Assembly: GCF_000234355.1 (NCBI RefSeq)
Contig: NZ_AGQV01000001.1
Coordinates: forward strand, 979,001 to 1,043,000
Reading direction: 5' to 3'
Length of the DNA stretch: 64,000 bases
Source of the DNA: Gluconobacter morbifer G707
Lineage (GTDB): Bacteria; Pseudomonadota; Alphaproteobacteria; Acetobacterales; Acetobacteraceae
The notes under the pieces were generated by a model. The model ran no database searches and had not been told where the DNA came from. It worked only from the letters and a program-made list of their open reading frames with translations. The position numbers were made by a program, and so were the translations under genes. Shown piece by piece: positions 61,494 through 64,000 of the stretch. The first letter of the stretch is position 1. Every line of letters begins with the position of its first letter.

Positions 61494-62570
61494 TTACCGC
61501 CAGATGTAACGGTTGTCGTGGGAGTGCGAGCCATCAGGGGTGGAGGAAGTGTCGATCTCCGCTTCCACCGACATGCCGACACGGACACGCTCGGCCAGGG
61601 GCTGGCCGGGATCGAACGTCAGCTTGACGGGAACGCGCTGGACAACTTTCGTGAAGTTTCCGGTGGCATTGTCCGGCTGGATGGCGGCGAAGGCAACGCC
61701 GGTTGCGGGGGCGAGACTGTCCACATGGGCCCTGAGGGGATGGCCGGGAAAGGTATCGACCCAGATTTTCGCGGTCTGGCCTGTCTGGACCTTTGTGAGC
61801 TGGGTTTCCTGGAAATTGGCTAGGACATAGGCCTTGTGGACGGGCACGACGGCCAACAGGCCGGTACCGGGATGCACATACGCACCCACGCGTACGCCAC
61901 GTTCACCCACCACGCCCTCAACGGGGGCGGGGATAGTGCAGTAGGACAGGTTGAGTTCAGCCTGACGTTCGGCGCTCTGGGCGCGGAGAAGGGCGCCCTG
62001 CGCCTTTTCAAGCTGGGCTTTCAGGACGTCAACTTCCCGGGTAGCGGCATCGACGCTGGCTTTGTCTCGGGAAAGCTGGGCCACGGCTTCACGCTGCCGG
62101 GCATCTGCGCCCTGCTGCTGTTCGAGTGTGCTGGCGCCGCCCGCGGAGAGATTGCGGTACCGCGCGGCGTTCTGCCGGGCGAAGACGAGGGCGGCCTCGT
62201 CTGCCTCCACTGTGCTGTTTGCCGCGGAAATCAGGGAGGACTGGCGATTCAGGGCGGCCTGAAGGTTGCTGACGTCACCCTGTGCGGCGGCGACGTCACC
62301 TTTCGCGACGCCGAGGGAGGCGCGGTAATCGTCATCCTCGATATGGGCGAGTTCTTCACCGGCGCGGACATATTCGTTGTCCTCAGCCAGAACCTGATCG
62401 ATACGGCCAGAGACCTTGGGTGCGACGGTCGTGAAGTCGGCCGTGACGTAGGCGTCGTTTGTTTCCTGGTGGATGCCGTCTCCCACAACGAAACGGTCGG
62501 CGGTCCAGGCGAGGGCGGTCAGGACGATAACCGTGCAGCCAGCCAGCAGGAGAGGTTTGGTGGAAATCAT
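61494..62570 (-). CDS. HlyD-family secretion adaptor (EmrA-like)
   Basis: A 358-aa adaptor from ATG 62570; the opening further upstream overlaps the permease gene. The N-terminal anchor is at about 6-22 (LLLAGCTVIVLTALAWTA). The lipoyl half TVAPKVSGRIDQVLAEDNEYV is followed by a coiled coil of about 100 residues (AAQGDVSNLQAALNRQSS) and the beta domain with TIPAPVEGVVGERGVRVGAYV. It links the DHA2 pump to the NodT protein. Second gene of the operon. Confidence 0.92.
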   Translation of the reverse strand: MISTKPLLLAGCTVIVLTALAWTADRFVVGDGIHQETNDAYVTADFTTVAPKVSGRIDQVLAEDNEYVRAGEELAHIEDDDYRASLGVAKGDVAAAQGDVSNLQAALNRQSSLISAANSTVEADEAALVFARQNAARYRNLSAGGASTLEQQQGADARQREAVAQLSRDKASVDAATREVDVLKAQLEKAQGALLRAQSAERQAELNLSYCTIPAPVEGVVGERGVRVGAYVHPGTGLLAVVPVHKAYVLANFQETQLTKVQTGQTAKIWVDTFPGHPLRAHVDSLAPATGVAFAAIQPDNATGNFTKVVQRVPVKLTFDPGQPLAERVRVGMSVEAEIDTSSTPDGSHSHDNRYIWR

Positions 62571-62587
62571 GGGAAGCGGGTCCGGTA

Positions 62588-64000
62588 TCAGTGGGCGAGA
62601 GCGGGGGATGTCGCAGGAGGCACGGAAACGGGTGCTGGAGCTGACGCTTTGGGGAAGGGACCTTTGCCGGGGGGATAGACCCGCTTTGGCAGAATGGCTG
62701 TCAGGGCGATGTAGAAAATGCAGATCCACATCACGACGAAATAGATGTCCACCAGTGCAAGGACGGTGGACTGCTCGCGGATGTAGGTATGGAAGATCTG
62801 AAGGGTATTGCGGGCGACATGTCCGGGATCGGGGGACGTGTTGCCGATGACGTTTTCGATGGGGTTGCCCATGCCGGAAAGGGCGGTGGCATTGTTGCCC
62901 GATCTGTCCAGCAGCATGGTGGAATGATACTGCTCGCGGCGGCGGAGCATTACTTCGAAAATGGCTGTGGCAAAGGCATTGGCCATCCCCTTGAGCATGT
63001 TGACCATACCGGAAATGAATGGTCCGTCCGCGGGTCCGAGGGACATGGTGGCGAGCATCAGGGTCGGGATCACGACCATGGGCTGGCCGAAGATCTGGAG
63101 ACCTTGCAGGAGATAGAAGTTGTCACGCACCCAGTCCGGGGTAAGCCACAGGCCCAGCCCGGCCGAGAGGGCCAGGCAGGTCATGCCGATGGCAAGAACA
63201 TAGCGGCAGTCCACGACGCGGGTGTTGCAGATGGCGGCGGTCAGGGGGAGCATGATGAGCTGTGGCAGGGCGACTGTCAGGGCGACGGGCATGGCCTGGA
63301 TGGGTCGGTATCCGCGGATTTCCTCAAGGTAGGTCATCGGGACCTCGTTCATGAGGGCGCAGATGATGAGCACTGCGACGAGGGTGAGGAGCGCCATCGT
63401 GATGTTGCGGTTCTTCCAGTACTGAAGGCGGAAGAAGGGGCTGTGATGGTGCCATTCGTGGAATAGGAAGCCGACGAAGAAGGCGCCGCCCCAGAAGGTC
63501 AGATGTGAGATCATCGGGGAGCGGAACCAGTCCAGACGATCGCCCTGATAGAGAACCGTGACGACGCAGAGAATGGAGGGCGCGCCGATGAAGAAGCCGC
63601 GCCAGTTGAACTTCTCGAAACGTTCCAGATGGACCGGGTCTTTGGGCAGTCCATAGGCCATCATGATGATGGCGATGATGCTGAGGGGAATGACCTCCCA
63701 GTAGAGCCAACGCCAGCCGACATGCTCGAACCAGAGGGCTTCGAGCGGGCCGCCGAGATTGGGGCCGAACGTCGCGCTCATGGCGTAACCGCCAATGCCG
63801 AAGACCTTGATGGGGGGAGGCAGGTATTTGAGCATGACGGTCATGAGGACAGGGGGCAGGCAGCCCGCGCTCATGCCCTGCACGGCGCGGAGGAAGCACA
63901 GGGAGAACATGTCCGGCATGAAGGGCAGCGGAATGGAGAGAAGCGCCAGAACCGCCGTCATGAAGATGGAGAAGCGGTAGATCGAGAACGTCATGTAGAA
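62588..64000 (-). CDS. DHA2-type MFS multidrug transporter (EmrB-like), 5' end beyond the window
   Basis: The frame reads at least 470 codons and reaches the right window edge. The first visible residues MTFSIYRFSIFMTAVLALLSI already lie in a membrane segment, and the usual first helix of EmrB-type proteins (with a GxLDxTIVNVALP motif) is missing, so the true start lies to the right. Many membrane segments; the conserved FLRAVQGMSAGCLPPVLMTV and ATFGPNLGGPL (motif C) are visible. It is the first gene of an EmrB-EmrA-NodT operon; 17 bp separate it from the adaptor. Substrate unknown. Confidence 0.9.
   Translation of the reverse strand, partial: FYMTFSIYRFSIFMTAVLALLSIPLPFMPDMFSLCFLRAVQGMSAGCLPPVLMTVMLKYLPPPIKVFGIGGYAMSATFGPNLGGPLEALWFEHVGWRWLYWEVIPLSIIAIIMMAYGLPKDPVHLERFEKFNWRGFFIGAPSILCVVTVLYQGDRLDWFRSPMISHLTFWGGAFFVGFLFHEWHHHSPFFRLQYWKNRNITMALLTLVAVLIICALMNEVPMTYLEEIRGYRPIQAMPVALTVALPQLIMLPLTAAICNTRVVDCRYVLAIGMTCLALSAGLGLWLTPDWVRDNFYLLQGLQIFGQPMVVIPTLMLATMSLGPADGPFISGMVNMLKGMANAFATAIFEVMLRRREQYHSTMLLDRSGNNATALSGMGNPIENVIGNTSPDPGHVARNTLQIFHTYIREQSTVLALVDIYFVVMWICIFYIALTAILPKRVYPPGKGPFPKASAPAPVSVPPATSPALAH

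Noticed and set aside
1-64000. CRISPR array, tRNA, rRNA or prophage
   Set aside because: No regularly spaced repeats, no cloverleaf-type sequences I could recognise, no integrase or phage structural genes. A dedicated RNA search would be the decisive test for tRNAs.

Overview
The window looks like chromosomal DNA of an acetic acid bacterium, probably Gluconobacter or a close relative in the Acetobacteraceae. The basis is the squalene-hopene cyclase, the many RND/NodT envelope systems, the IS5-type insertion sequences, moderately high G+C by eye, and an alphaproteobacterial-type GTTC-N7-GTTC LexA box. The genus is an inference. I saw no rRNA, tRNA or CRISPR array.

Region 1-5 kb: a TetR repressor with a palindromic operator heads an RND-adaptor operon that runs off the left edge. 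It is followed by a nitrilase-family amidase, moaB and a YadGH-like ABC exporter. Region 5-7.1 kb: a two-gene DNA-repair-type unit (radical SAM protein plus TIGR03915-type partner) sits behind a LexA box. Region 7.1-16.6 kb: Nudix hydrolase, Dda/RecD-like helicase, a DUF4105 membrane protein coupled to an alpha/beta-hydrolase lipoprotein, a MYG1-family protein, a small coiled-coil protein, an esterase and galE. Region 16.7-18.7 kb: an intact IS5-family element sits between a Pho-box-controlled orphan pstS and its terminator.

Region 19-36.4 kb: gabD, a four-gene Mla/MCE lipid-transport operon, an S10 peptidase, a DUF4393 (Abi-alpha-like) protein, acs, a large MscS channel, mdaB, a hexapeptide acetyltransferase, a small membrane protein, a Cys-rich 65-aa protein coupled to a secreted DNA/RNA nuclease, and an aquaporin with a histidine-rich N-terminus. 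Region 36.4-40.4 kb is an accessory island: one strikingly AT-rich gene (glycosyltransferase-like, linker and discoidin-like modules) lies among three decayed IS5-family transposases, with two perfect inverted repeats in its upstream region.

Region 40.5-64 kb: a small secreted protein, a Fur-box-associated unknown protein, a TonB-dependent receptor whose last strands are displaced by a one-base frameshift, a ketopantoate reductase, a three-gene RND efflux operon, an MFS transporter, ArfB ribosome rescue, a DsbA-like protein, a periplasmic Dcp-type metallopeptidase, a small membrane protein, squalene-hopene cyclase, and an EmrAB/NodT-like tripartite system that runs off the right edge. Envelope transport and lipid homeostasis dominate (RND adaptor, Mla, RND, EmrAB, ABC exporter, hopanoid synthesis). 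Regulation is visible for SOS, phosphate, iron and drug response. The strongest candidates for something undescribed are the AT-rich island gene and the SOS-linked radical SAM pair.
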